Assembly: GCA_023433705.1 (NCBI GenBank)
Contig: JAEYUC010000047.1
Span: 1-58,259 of the forward strand
From: Pseudomonadota bacterium
Lineage (GTDB): Bacteria > Pseudomonadota > Gammaproteobacteria > Steroidobacterales > Steroidobacteraceae
Direction: 5' to 3'
DNA length: 58,259 nt
The notes under the pieces are model-generated. The model did not search any database, had not been told where the DNA came from, and was given only the letters and a program-made list of their open reading frames with translations. The translations under genes and the position numbers were made by a program. This document shows, piece by piece, positions 18,906-29,133 of the stretch (positions within the stretch are counted from its first letter, which is position 1; the number at the start of each line of letters is the position of its first letter).

Positions 18906-20186
18906 ATGCGTTTCATCGCCTCCCTCGCGGCTCTGTGCGCCCTCGGCGCTTCAGCAATCACCGTTGCCGCTGAAGATTCCTGGCTCATCTCCGCGGACAA
19001 GATCTACACCGCACCCGATGCGTCGCCGATTTCGAACGGCACGGTCCTCACGACCGGCGAACAGATTGCCGCGGTAGCGGACGAGCGCGCCCGGATGCGG
19101 ATTCCGAAAGGCACCCGCAGCTCCGAATGCCGTGGCGTCGTCGTCGCGGGATTCCAGAACAGCCACGTGCACTTGATGGGCTCCGCTTTCGCGAACGCGG
19201 CCAACAAACCCGCCGCGGAGCTGGAAGGCGCGATTTCGGCGATGCTCACGCGCTACGGCGTCACGACCGCGTTCGACACCGGCTCCGATCTCGCGAACAC
19301 ACTCACGATCCGCTCGCGCATCGACACGGGTGAAGTGAAGGGCCCACGCATCCTCACCGCCGGCTGGCCTATCTACCCGCGAGACGGCATCCCGTTCTAT
19401 CTGCGGGATCTGCCGCCGGAGATGCTCGAGCAGCTGCGGCAGCCGAAGGACGCCGCCGAGGCGGTACAGAACGTGCGCGCGAATCTCGCGGCCGGCACGG
19501 ATGGCACGAAGCTGTTCGTGGTCACGACACCCCAGCTCGGTACCGCCGTCGAGATGTTGCCGGATATCGCGCGTGCGGCGGCGGATGAAACGCACGCCCG
19601 CGGCAAGCTCGTTCTTTCGCATCCGACGAGCATCGTCGGAATCCGCAATGCGCTGAACGCCGGAGTCGACATCGTCGTGCACACCACGCTCGGCGAGCGG
19701 CAGCCCTGGGACGAGGCGCTCACGCGCGAGATGGCCGAAAAGAAAATGTCGCTCGTTCCGACGCTGAAACTCTGGCCGTACGAGCTCGCCAAGCAGCAGG
19801 TGCCGCAGTTCGTCGTGGACCAGCTCGTCGGCGCCACGATCGAAGAGCTGCGCGCGTTCAAGGCGGCGGGCGGGCAGGTGCTGTTCGGCACGGACGTCGG
19901 GTACATGCACGAGTTCGATCCCACCGACGAATACGTCCTCATGTCGAAGGCCGGCCTCAGCGCCATGGACATCCTCGCCTCACTCACGACCGCGCCGGCC
20001 GAGCGCTGGCAGGAATCGAAGCGGCGCGGCCGCGTCGAAGCGGGCATGGCGGCGGACCTCGTCGTGTTGGGCAGCGATCCCGCCGATGACGTGAAGAACT
20101 TCGCGGACGTGCGCTGCGTGTTCCGCGCCGGCAAGCTCATCTATTCCGCCCAGGAGAGACTCGCCTCGGAGAAGGCGAAGCCGTGA
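18906..20186 (+). CDS. Secreted amidohydrolase-family protein
   Basis: The 426-residue metal-dependent hydrolase carries a Sec signal (residues 1-22, ending VAA). The strand-1 metal motif HVH is in NSHVHLMG near residue 82. Later metal-ligand candidates are the histidine in LVLSHPTS and one in DIVVHTTLGE. The C-terminal aspartate is in LFGTDVGYMHEFDP near 330, and the family ending (GRVEAGMAADLVVLGSDP) is present. The frame opens with GTG at 18888; the ATG at 18906 is preferred for its GAGG and signal peptide. The substrate is unknown, and imidazolonepropionase- and prolidase-like members look similar. It sits between recA and recX, and its stop overlaps the recX start in GTGA. Confidence 0.82.
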   Translation: MRFIASLAALCALGASAITVAAEDSWLISADKIYTAPDASPISNGTVLTTGEQIAAVADERARMRIPKGTRSSECRGVVVAGFQNSHVHLMGSAFANAANKPAAELEGAISAMLTRYGVTTAFDTGSDLANTLTIRSRIDTGEVKGPRILTAGWPIYPRDGIPFYLRDLPPEMLEQLRQPKDAAEAVQNVRANLAAGTDGTKLFVVTTPQLGTAVEMLPDIARAAADETHARGKLVLSHPTSIVGIRNALNAGVDIVVHTTLGERQPWDEALTREMAEKKMSLVPTLKLWPYELAKQQVPQFVVDQLVGATIEELRAFKAAGGQVLFGTDVGYMHEFDPTDEYVLMSKAGLSAMDILASLTTAPAERWQESKRRGRVEAGMAADLVVLGSDPADDVKNFADVRCVFRAGKLIYSAQERLASEKAKP

Positions 20187-20719
20187 GGCGGCCGGGCCGC
20201 AAGGCGCCGCTGACCGAATTCCAGTCCGGCGATCCGAACCACGCCATGGACTACGCGGTGGCGTTGCTGGCCCGCCGCGACTATTCCTCGATCGAGCTCA
20301 AGCGCAAGCTCGAGGACCGAGGCTACCGGGAGCACCCCGTCGAAGTGGTCGTCGGCGACCTTGTGTCCTTTGGAAAGGTCAACGACGAGCGCTACGGTCA
20401 GAACGTCGTGGCCTACCGTGCCCGCCGGGGCCATGGGCCCGCGCGCATTCGCCAGGAGCTGAAGCGCTCTGGGCTCAACCGAACGGCCATCGACGAGGCG
20501 GTCAAGGGCGAGGACGCCCCGGACTTCGTGGCGCTGGCTCGCACGGTCCGGACCCGCAAGTTCGGCCCTGATATCCCGACGGACCGCAAGGAAAGGGCGA
20601 GACAGGCCAGATTTTTGCAATACCGGGGCTTTTCCACCGATCATATCCGCGCCGTTCTGGAGGGCGATCCCGAGGCCGACTCGGGACCCGAAACCCACGG
20701 CGAACCGGATCAGTCGTAG
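20183..20719 (+). CDS. recX: Regulatory protein RecX
   Basis: The 178-residue all-helical protein binds RecA filaments and limits their growth. Characteristic stretches are YAVALLARRDYSSIELKRKL near residue 30, VVGDLVSFGKVNDERYG near 60 and RRGHGPARIRQELKRSGL near 85. It starts with GTG at 20183, overlapping the stop of the amidohydrolase gene. It is therefore likely to be translationally coupled to that gene rather than to recA. The C-terminal tail is acidic. Confidence 0.93.
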   Translation: MRRPGRKAPLTEFQSGDPNHAMDYAVALLARRDYSSIELKRKLEDRGYREHPVEVVVGDLVSFGKVNDERYGQNVVAYRARRGHGPARIRQELKRSGLNRTAIDEAVKGEDAPDFVALARTVRTRKFGPDIPTDRKERARQARFLQYRGFSTDHIRAVLEGDPEADSGPETHGEPDQS

Positions 20720-20737
20720 CAAAACTTTCAGCCCCAG

Positions 20738-23380
<2,643 letters not shown>

Positions 23381-23384
23381 ATGC

Positions 23385-23459
23385 GGGGACAGATTTATTT
23401 ATCGACGATAACGTGCACCACGCGCGTGCGTTTTATCGTCGATAAATAAATCTGTCCCC
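23385..23459. repeat. 27-bp perfect inverted repeat (GGGGACAGATTT type) abutting the lysC start
   Basis: The left arm 23385-23411 and right arm 23433-23459 are perfect reverse complements. Each begins GGGGACAGATTTATTTATCG from its outer end. The 21-base loop (23412-23432) is rich in GC and includes CGCGCGTGCG. The right arm ends one base before the lysC ATG at 23460. The outer nine bases match those of the two palindromes behind recA. It resembles a REP/RAYT-type mobile palindrome; no transposase gene is in the window. Confidence 0.88.
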
Positions 23460-24677
23460 ATGCTCATCGTCCAGAAATACGGCGGTACCTCGGTCGGGTC
23501 CGTCGAGCTCATCCAGCGCGTCGCCGAGAAGGTCGCCGCGGTGCGCGCTCGCGGCGACCACATCGCGGTGGTCGTCTCGGCGATGGGAGACTCCACCGAT
23601 CGGCTGGTCGATCTCGCCGCCGCCATTTCCCGCGAGCCGAATCCGCGTGAGATGGACGTACTGCTCTCGACCGGCGAGCAGGTCTCCATCGCGCTGCTCG
23701 CGATGGCTTTGTGCGAGCGCGGCATTCCCGCGCGCTCGTTCACGGGCAGTCAGCTTCGCGTGCGTACCACTGGAGCCCACCGGCGCGCGCGCATCACGGC
23801 GGTCGAGACTGAAAGGCTACGGGCCGCACTCGCTGCTGGCGAGGTACCGGTAGTGGCTGGATTCCAAGGCATCGACGACCTCGGTGACATCACGACCATC
23901 GGCCGCGGCGGGTCCGACACGAGCGCGGTCGCACTCGCCGTCGCGCTCGAAGCCAGCGAGTGCCAGATCCTCACCGACGTCGACGGCGTCTACACCACCG
24001 ACCCACGCCTGGTGCCCGACGCCCGTCTGCTGTCACGCATCTCGTTCGAGGAGATGCTCGAGCTCGCGGGACAGGGCTCGCGCGTCCTGCACCTGCGATC
24101 CGTGGAATTCGCCGCGAAATACAACGTTCCGCTGCGCGTGCTCTCGTCGTTCCGTCCCGGCGCCGGCACGCTCATCTGCAAAGAGGAATCCAACGTGGAA
24201 GCTCCGCTCATCTCCGGCATCGCGTTCAACCGCGACGAGGCCCAGATCACGATCGCGGGTCTGCCCGATGCGCCCGACAGCGTCGCGCGAGTCCTGAAGC
24301 CGATTTCGGCCGCGAGCATCGAAGTTGACATGATCGTGCTCGCGACAGGCAGAGATGGCCTTAAGGATTTGTCTTTCACGGTGCATCGTGACGATTTTCT
24401 CGAAGCGCAGCGGCTCGCGCGAAACATGACCGCCGAATTTCCCGGCGCGCGCATGAGCGCGGACGACACGGTAGCCAAACTCGCAATCGTCGGCGTCGGA
24501 ATGCGGTCGCACGCCGGTGTGGCGACGCAACTCTTTGAATCCCTTGCGCGCCAGGGCGTGAAAGCGCTGCTCATTTCTACCAGTGAAATCAAGATCGCCG
24601 TGCTCGTGCCGGAAGCCGCGCTGGAATCTTGTGTCAAATGTTTGCACGCGGATCTCGGACTCAACCGAGTGTTATGA
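23460..24677 (+). CDS. lysC: Aspartate kinase (monofunctional)
   Basis: The 405-residue enzyme phosphorylates aspartate, the first step toward lysine, threonine and methionine. The N-terminal KYGGTSVGS motif (residues 6-14), DRLVDLAAAI, FQGIDDLGDITTIGRGGSDTSA and ILTDVDGVYTTDPR define the kinase domain. Two ACT domains follow from about residue 265 (ITIAGLPDAPD; LAIVGVGMRSHAGVA) and normally bind feedback inhibitors. It lacks a homoserine dehydrogenase domain, as in Pseudomonas and Xanthomonas. The start is odd: the ATG touches the right arm of a 27-bp palindrome, no Shine-Dalgarno sequence precedes it and no other start codon lies in the open upstream frame. Confidence 0.95.
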   Translation: MLIVQKYGGTSVGSVELIQRVAEKVAAVRARGDHIAVVVSAMGDSTDRLVDLAAAISREPNPREMDVLLSTGEQVSIALLAMALCERGIPARSFTGSQLRVRTTGAHRRARITAVETERLRAALAAGEVPVVAGFQGIDDLGDITTIGRGGSDTSAVALAVALEASECQILTDVDGVYTTDPRLVPDARLLSRISFEEMLELAGQGSRVLHLRSVEFAAKYNVPLRVLSSFRPGAGTLICKEESNVEAPLISGIAFNRDEAQITIAGLPDAPDSVARVLKPISAASIEVDMIVLATGRDGLKDLSFTVHRDDFLEAQRLARNMTAEFPGARMSADDTVAKLAIVGVGMRSHAGVATQLFESLARQGVKALLISTSEIKIAVLVPEAALESCVKCLHADLGLNRVL

Positions 24678-24801
24678 GAACTGCGAGCGTGACCACCGCT
24701 GATGCCGGTGTTACTGTTCCGGCGTCGCTGATTGGCCGCAGAAGCGGGGGTCCCGATCGGCGATGCGACTAAACGAAGAGGCTCGGCGGAGGGCCCTCAA
24801 C

Positions 24802-25032
24802 ATGCTTATTTTGACGAGACGAGTTGGCGAATCTGTTGTCATCGGCGAAGACGTAACGGTCACGGTCCTCGGGGTAAAGGGTAACCAGGTCCGGATCGGC
24901 ATCAACGCGCCGAAAAACGTGTCCGTGCATCGGGAAGAAATTTTCGAGCGCATCAAGAGCGGACGCGGCGGCACGGAGGATGGCTCCACCGCGGACGAGC
25001 AAAGCGCGCCACGCGAAGTTTTGCCGGCCTGA
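24802..25032 (+). CDS. csrA: Carbon storage regulator CsrA/RsmA
   Basis: The 76-residue homodimeric RNA-binding protein controls translation by binding GGA motifs near ribosome sites. The core MLILTRRVGESVVIGEDVTV and VRIGINAPKNVSVHREEI are intact, including the basic residues that contact RNA. The ATG at 24802 follows GGAGGG with eight-base spacing. That site contains a GGA, so autoregulation is possible. The C-terminal extension is longer and more acidic than in E. coli CsrA (61 residues). Its stop codon lies in the loop of the hairpin at 25019. The order lysC-csrA-tRNA-Ser is conserved in gammaproteobacteria. Confidence 0.96.
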   Translation: MLILTRRVGESVVIGEDVTVTVLGVKGNQVRIGINAPKNVSVHREEIFERIKSGRGGTEDGSTADEQSAPREVLPA

Positions 25033-25043
25033 GGCCGGCAAAA
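25019..25043 (+). terminator. Hairpin whose loop is the csrA stop codon
   Basis: A perfect 11-bp stem TTTTGCCGGCC/GGCCGGCAAAA encloses TGA (25030-25032), the stop codon of csrA. A TTTTT run follows at 25051-25055. The upstream arm encodes the last three to four residues of CsrA. Confidence 0.75.
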
Positions 25044-25092
25044 CGACCTATTTTTGCCAGCCTCCTCGGGGCTCCGTATGATTGCGGCCCCC

Positions 25093-25183
25093 GGAGAGAT
25101 GGCCGAGTGGTCGAAGGCGCACCCCTGCTAAGGGTGTAAGGGCCAAAAGCCCTTCGAGGGTTCGAATCCCTCTCTCTCCGCCA
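25093..25183 (+). tRNA. tRNA-Ser, anticodon GCU
   Basis: A 91-base tRNA with a 7-bp acceptor stem (GGAGAGA/TCTCTCC), discriminator G and encoded CCA. The anticodon loop CTGCTAA carries GCT at 25127-25129. A long variable arm (AAGGGCCAAAAGCCCTT) is typical of tRNA-Ser, and the T arm is GAGGGTTCGAATCCCTC. It reads AGC/AGU codons. It lies 60 bases behind csrA, as in other gammaproteobacteria. Confidence 0.97.
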
Positions 25184-25378
25184 GAATTCACTGCAAGCCT
25201 CTCGACGAACGTCGTAATCGTTTCGCGGTTACCCCGGCGGGATTCGAACCCTCGAAAATGTAACAAGCCGGGTTCGACAACTTTGCGGAGCAAAGTTGGA
25301 CGCGCGCCAGCGCGGCCCCGAGCGTCAGCGAGGGGTGAGCAGCGGTCCCCGCTGCGAACAATCCCTCTCTCTCCGCCA
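25184..25378 (+). repeat. 195-base tRNA-tail element with duplicated tRNA-Ser 3' end
   Basis: The last 19 bases of the tRNA gene, AATCCCTCTCTCTCCGCCA (25165-25183), recur exactly at 25360-25378. The T-arm segment TTCGAGGGTTCGAATCCC (25153-25170) recurs inverted, 18 of 18 bases, at 25239-25256. Between them lie strong hairpins: AACTTTGC/GCAAAGTT (25279-25297) and GCAGCGG/CCGCTGC (25339-25355), with GC-rich repeats between. No convincing reading frame is present. The direct repeat looks like attachment-site duplication at a tRNA 3' end, but the insert is far too small for an integrase element. Confidence 0.75.
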
Positions 25379-25549
25379 ATTACCTATCCACTGATACCTG
25401 GCCGGACGGCGCGATGACCCATTTCCGTTCTGAAAATGATAGGAACTGAGAGAGCGCGTTTCGCGTGCCGTGCCTGGTACGGTGGCCGGGCAATATCAAT
25501 GCCGGCACCGCCACCAACGAGCTCATGAGTCACAACGCCTTGCCGAACC
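25379..25549. other. Non-coding gap after the tRNA-tail element
   Basis: These 171 bases lead to the stop of a minus-strand DUF1214 gene. I see no gene, repeat or clear hairpin with a T-run here. Confidence 0.5.
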
Positions 25550-26530
25550 TCAATTCACGGGTTCCGCTTCAGGGAACCTCCAGCTGCCGTTCAGGATTTC
25601 CGATCGCGGACGGTAGAGGCGCACGGTGTAGTTCCAGCCTTTCACAATCGGCAGGCAGTTGGCGGTCTTTCCAGTACAGCCGCCAAACTGCACCGTGACT
25701 GCGCCATCGGCATCTTTCGCAGCCGTGAGGTTGTTGAGCGAGTATGCGTTCTGTGGATTTTTCTCGAAGCGCCCCTCGGCGTTGTAGACGCTGATCGACC
25801 AGAAGCCGTCGACGGGTACATCCTTCACGGAAAGTCGATGAATCGTGGCGCCGTCGTTCCTGTCGGGTGTGACGGTGAGATACAGGGCGTCCTTTTCAGG
25901 ATTGCCGCCGAAACCCATCGCTGTTCCGATCAGATGCCGCACGGGGTCCACGGTGTCCTTCGGGCCGAACATCTGTTTCGTATCCGGAATCGTCTCGGCG
26001 AGTGCCAGAAGCGCGTTTCTCACCTTGTTGCGGCTTGCCTCATCGTAGTCGGGTATTTCGAACTGGTCGTTGATGCGCGGCTCGAGCGCGATGGCATCTT
26101 GCAGCGCGTGGACCTGTTTCAAATCTTCCGGATTCGTGGGATCGACAAGAATCCGGATCCCGACCGCGATGTACCTGGTGCCAATATCCTCTTTCCGAAA
26201 AGTGTGACGACCACTCGTGTATACGACCGCGGGGCAATACTGGTCCTCATCGGTGACCTGTAATGACATGAATCGTTTACCAGGATCCGGGAGGGAAATC
26301 GTCACCGGTCCTGCGTCCAGATCGAAAATTCCCATCGAATACAATGTATCCCGGTTGGGGCGCACGATCGGACAGTCGATTGTCATCAGCTCGCGGTTGT
26401 GAAGAAGCTTGCCCAGAGCGCCGTCCTTGACGATGCCGCTGAAGTTGATGTCTGACTCGGCGCGATTGAAATTGTCTGGGGTCACCTGCACCGGTGCGAC
26501 CACGTGCTGGGGAGTGTGCAAACTACTCAT
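25550..26530 (-). CDS. DUF1214/DUF1254-type protein, shorter paralogue
   Basis: The 326-residue protein belongs to the DUF1254/DUF1214 group. Residues 25-110 match the N-terminal module (CPIVRPNRDTLYSMGIFDLDAGP; GKRFMSLQVTDEDQYCPAVV). Residues about 220-326 match DUF1214 (VPVDGFWSISVYNAEGRFEKN, WNYTVRLYRPRSEILNGSWRFP). No signal peptide is visible. The ATG at 26530 follows GGAAGG. The stop of the larger paralogue lies only 24 bases upstream, so the two form an operon. The biochemical role of the family is not established. Confidence 0.8.
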   Translation of the reverse strand: MSSLHTPQHVVAPVQVTPDNFNRAESDINFSGIVKDGALGKLLHNRELMTIDCPIVRPNRDTLYSMGIFDLDAGPVTISLPDPGKRFMSLQVTDEDQYCPAVVYTSGRHTFRKEDIGTRYIAVGIRILVDPTNPEDLKQVHALQDAIALEPRINDQFEIPDYDEASRNKVRNALLALAETIPDTKQMFGPKDTVDPVRHLIGTAMGFGGNPEKDALYLTVTPDRNDGATIHRLSVKDVPVDGFWSISVYNAEGRFEKNPQNAYSLNNLTAAKDADGAVTVQFGGCTGKTANCLPIVKGWNYTVRLYRPRSEILNGSWRFPEAEPVN

Positions 26531-26554
26531 TTGCCTTCCTCGTCGAGAGTTGTG

Positions 26555-27976
26555 TTAGTGGGCTGTGCCGCGTCCTTCGCCGGCGGGCTCGATGTCAGGC
26601 AGCTGCCATGACTTGTCGTGGATCGCCGGTTCCGGGCCGTAGAAGCGGAATGCCGCGACCCACCGTTTGCCCGGTGCGGTGAAAATCCAGTTGGATTCGA
26701 CGTTCTCCGGCGCCTTCGGTCCAAAGAACACATCCACCGATCCATCCGCATTCTTCCGCAGCTCCTGGTAGGAGTTGATTTCCGTCTTGGGGGATTCGCG
26801 GATGAACGCGGCCGTCTCGAGGTCATACACGGTCACGGCCCAGAATTGCCTGGCGGGCACGTTCGGTGGCACATGCAGGTGGTAAGTCTTCGCACCATCG
26901 AACGGTGCATCCGCCGCGTCTCTTGCCGCGAGCTGATAGAGAGTCGCAGCGCCGAGCTTCCTGGGTGCCGCGCACGCAAAGAAGAACATGGCGGCGCGGC
27001 CGTCGAGATCGATGCCACTGTCAGTCTGAAATGTGAAGGCCGTACCCGCGCCTGTTGCGAGATATGCAGGCGCGCCCCAATGCGCGTTGGGCCAGTACGG
27101 CACCATGAGCGAGGCTGCCTCCATGAAATTGATGTGCGCCTCGCCGATGGCTTTCTTCAGAATGGTCCGCGTGCTCTCGTGGGGCTTGAATTCCTTGCCC
27201 TTCTCGATGCCGAGCGAGCGCATCTGCGAAATCGCGATCGTGTCGCGCTCCAGTACCGGCTCTTCGTTCACCATCCTGGCGAGGCTGTCGTAGAACGCGT
27301 CGTCGAAGCTTGCGATGCCCTCGAAGTTCTTCCCCGCGGCATCGATGTGGCGAGTCGGCGGAGGATTGGCCGCCTGCGCGAGTGGATAGAGGCGCAATTG
27401 CTTCACGAGCGCGAGAGCCTTGGCCGTGTCCTCTTCGGAGCGTGTCTTGGGGATCGCACGGAAGGCGGCGTATCCATTGTTGGTTTTGAAAGTGAGCGGG
27501 ATATATCCGGCCGGTGTGTTGCCCTTGAACCCCGGCGTCAGCATCAGGTATTTGCCACCTTTGCCCTGATCTTCACCCTCGGGCCCGACATCGGCGATCG
27601 GCTCCTGCCAGGCATCCATGATGCTGCCAAACAATCCGGCACCCACCGCGGCGGGAAAGTCGATGACGACCGGACCGTCTTTCAGGTTGAAATTGAAATA
27701 CGCGTAGAGCGAAGACGAGTTCGGCGTGGTGAGCTGGAATTTCCAGTCCGCGGGCCTGGAGAAGTACACGATGTCGCCATACTTCGCGCCGACGCCGAAG
27801 AACCCCTGCCGCATGGCATCGACGCTGACGATCGGCATGCCCCAGACCGCAGCCTCCACCGCACGCCGTTCCAGCGTGCGCTCGGCGCGCTGAGATTCAT
27901 CGAGTGTCTCTGTGGTGGGACCGGCAGCTCGTTTCGAGGGTGACTGCAGATTTCCAGTCTGTCGTTGCGTGTCCAT
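26555..27976 (-). CDS. DUF1254 and DUF1214 domain protein
   Basis: The 473-residue protein has a DUF1254 domain (about 40-170: WGMPIVSVDAMRQGFFG, DWKFQLTTPNSSSLYAYFNFNL) and a DUF1214 domain (about 360-465: PARQFWAVTVYDLETAAFI, WQLPDIEP). The ATG at 27976 follows GAGGA with seven-base spacing; the longer frame from 28003 lacks a ribosome site. No export signal is obvious, although many family members have one. It is first in a two-gene operon with the paralogue at 25550-26530. Function unknown. Confidence 0.83.
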   Translation of the reverse strand: MDTQRQTGNLQSPSKRAAGPTTETLDESQRAERTLERRAVEAAVWGMPIVSVDAMRQGFFGVGAKYGDIVYFSRPADWKFQLTTPNSSSLYAYFNFNLKDGPVVIDFPAAVGAGLFGSIMDAWQEPIADVGPEGEDQGKGGKYLMLTPGFKGNTPAGYIPLTFKTNNGYAAFRAIPKTRSEEDTAKALALVKQLRLYPLAQAANPPPTRHIDAAGKNFEGIASFDDAFYDSLARMVNEEPVLERDTIAISQMRSLGIEKGKEFKPHESTRTILKKAIGEAHINFMEAASLMVPYWPNAHWGAPAYLATGAGTAFTFQTDSGIDLDGRAAMFFFACAAPRKLGAATLYQLAARDAADAPFDGAKTYHLHVPPNVPARQFWAVTVYDLETAAFIRESPKTEINSYQELRKNADGSVDVFFGPKAPENVESNWIFTAPGKRWVAAFRFYGPEPAIHDKSWQLPDIEPAGEGRGTAH

Positions 27977-28246
27977 ATCGGCGTCCTCAGCGTTGCAGCG
28001 CAACAGCCGCCCCCGGCCGACGCGCGGTTGAAGATGTCCATGTTCGACGCGTGCGGTTCCTCGGAGCTATTGGACGTTCGGGCTGAACGGCAATTACTGC
28101 CGCGCCATTTGTGGGCGACCGAAGACGTACTGCGTCTCCGCACCGTGATACGCGCCCGCCGTGGAATCCGGTGGGCTCACATCGAAGTCATACAGGAAGA
28201 CCTTGCTGCGGCCGTGGGGGACGCGGGAAGCTCGGGATACGAGCCC

Positions 28247-28960
28247 TCAGTCATATTCGTCCGATCCCTGAACCCAGATGAACGACTGCACGTCGATCAT
28301 GTCGCGCGGTTTGAGTCTTCGCTGATCGCGCCATATGCGCGCGCCGAATTCGAGCAGACTGGCGTAGGTGTCCCAGTTGGGACGCGAGGCGTAGTTGAAA
28401 TCGAAGCCGTATGCGCGCGCCGCGGCGCGCGTCACCAGCGGCTTGAGGAAGATGTGTGTTTCGGGTTGCGCGATGAATCCGAAGACGGTCACCAACGGCC
28501 AGGTCAGCACGCGCGTCTGCTTGCGCGGCAGACTGGAGACGACCTCGACCCAGTGGATGAAGCGACTCTCCAGCGATCGGCTGCCGTAAAGGAAATCGAA
28601 TAACCCCTCGGCGAAAGCCTTTGCACCGGGCGCCGTCTTGAGTGCGTCGCGCAATGCCATCTTCTCGAACGAGAAGATCATGCTGTGACGTGATTGCTGC
28701 TCGACCCTGACGGCGCGCGATGCGATCTCACGGTAGTCGCAATGACGAAGCAGCGTCCGAAATTCGCGTGTTCCGAGTGCCAGCTGCCATCGCTCGTGGG
28801 TTTGCCACTTGTAGTCGCGTTCCAGATCCAGGTAGTCAGCATCGTTGAAGCCACCCGGAAAGAACTGGAGGAACTTTCGACGGCATCGGCGTGCGCCCAC
28901 CGCGTTCGGGCCTGCGCCACCGGGAGGACGAGCAGTGTTCCTGACGTTGAGACGTTCCAT
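28247..28960 (-). CDS. Conserved-looking hypothetical protein
   Basis: The 237-residue protein is rich in Arg, Trp and Phe. Recognisable stretches are RRKFLQFFPGGFNDADYLDLERDYKWQ cut into FPGGF and DYKWQTHERW near residues 33-55, and RVLTWPLVTVFGFIAQPETHIFLKP near 145-168. I cannot name the family. There is no signal peptide, and one moderately hydrophobic segment lies near 145-160. Codon usage is as expected for the neighbourhood, so it is probably real. The ATG at 28960 was chosen over an upstream start in the same frame because AAGGG precedes it. Neighbours on both sides are on the same strand, with gaps of 270 and 173 bases. Confidence 0.6.
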   Translation of the reverse strand: MERLNVRNTARPPGGAGPNAVGARRCRRKFLQFFPGGFNDADYLDLERDYKWQTHERWQLALGTREFRTLLRHCDYREIASRAVRVEQQSRHSMIFSFEKMALRDALKTAPGAKAFAEGLFDFLYGSRSLESRFIHWVEVVSSLPRKQTRVLTWPLVTVFGFIAQPETHIFLKPLVTRAAARAYGFDFNYASRPNWDTYASLLEFGARIWRDQRRLKPRDMIDVQSFIWVQGSDEYD

Positions 28961-29133
28961 GTCGTGCCCTTGTGCGCGGCCTTGACCGCAACACAAGCGG
29001 AATAACACCGCGTTCCGAAGCAACCAATGCGAGCGATGCCTCGACCCGTGTAGTCAGTTCGGGTGACGTGCCTGCGGCACGGGCAGGTATTCGAACGGAC
29101 AGTTCTGACGCCGTTCGCAGGACACGCAGGTAC

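Noticed and set aside
25231..25260. Possible second tRNA on the minus strand near 25239
   Set aside because: Only an inverted T-arm-like segment is present. No anticodon arm, D arm or acceptor pairing can be built.
25082..25417. Open frames across tRNA-Ser and its tail
   Set aside because: They run through a tRNA gene and structured repeats and show no coding pattern.
27965..28603. Plus-strand frame of 212 codons between the DUF1254 gene and the hypothetical gene
   Set aside because: More than half is antisense to the minus-strand hypothetical gene, and the rest shows no family or ribosome site.
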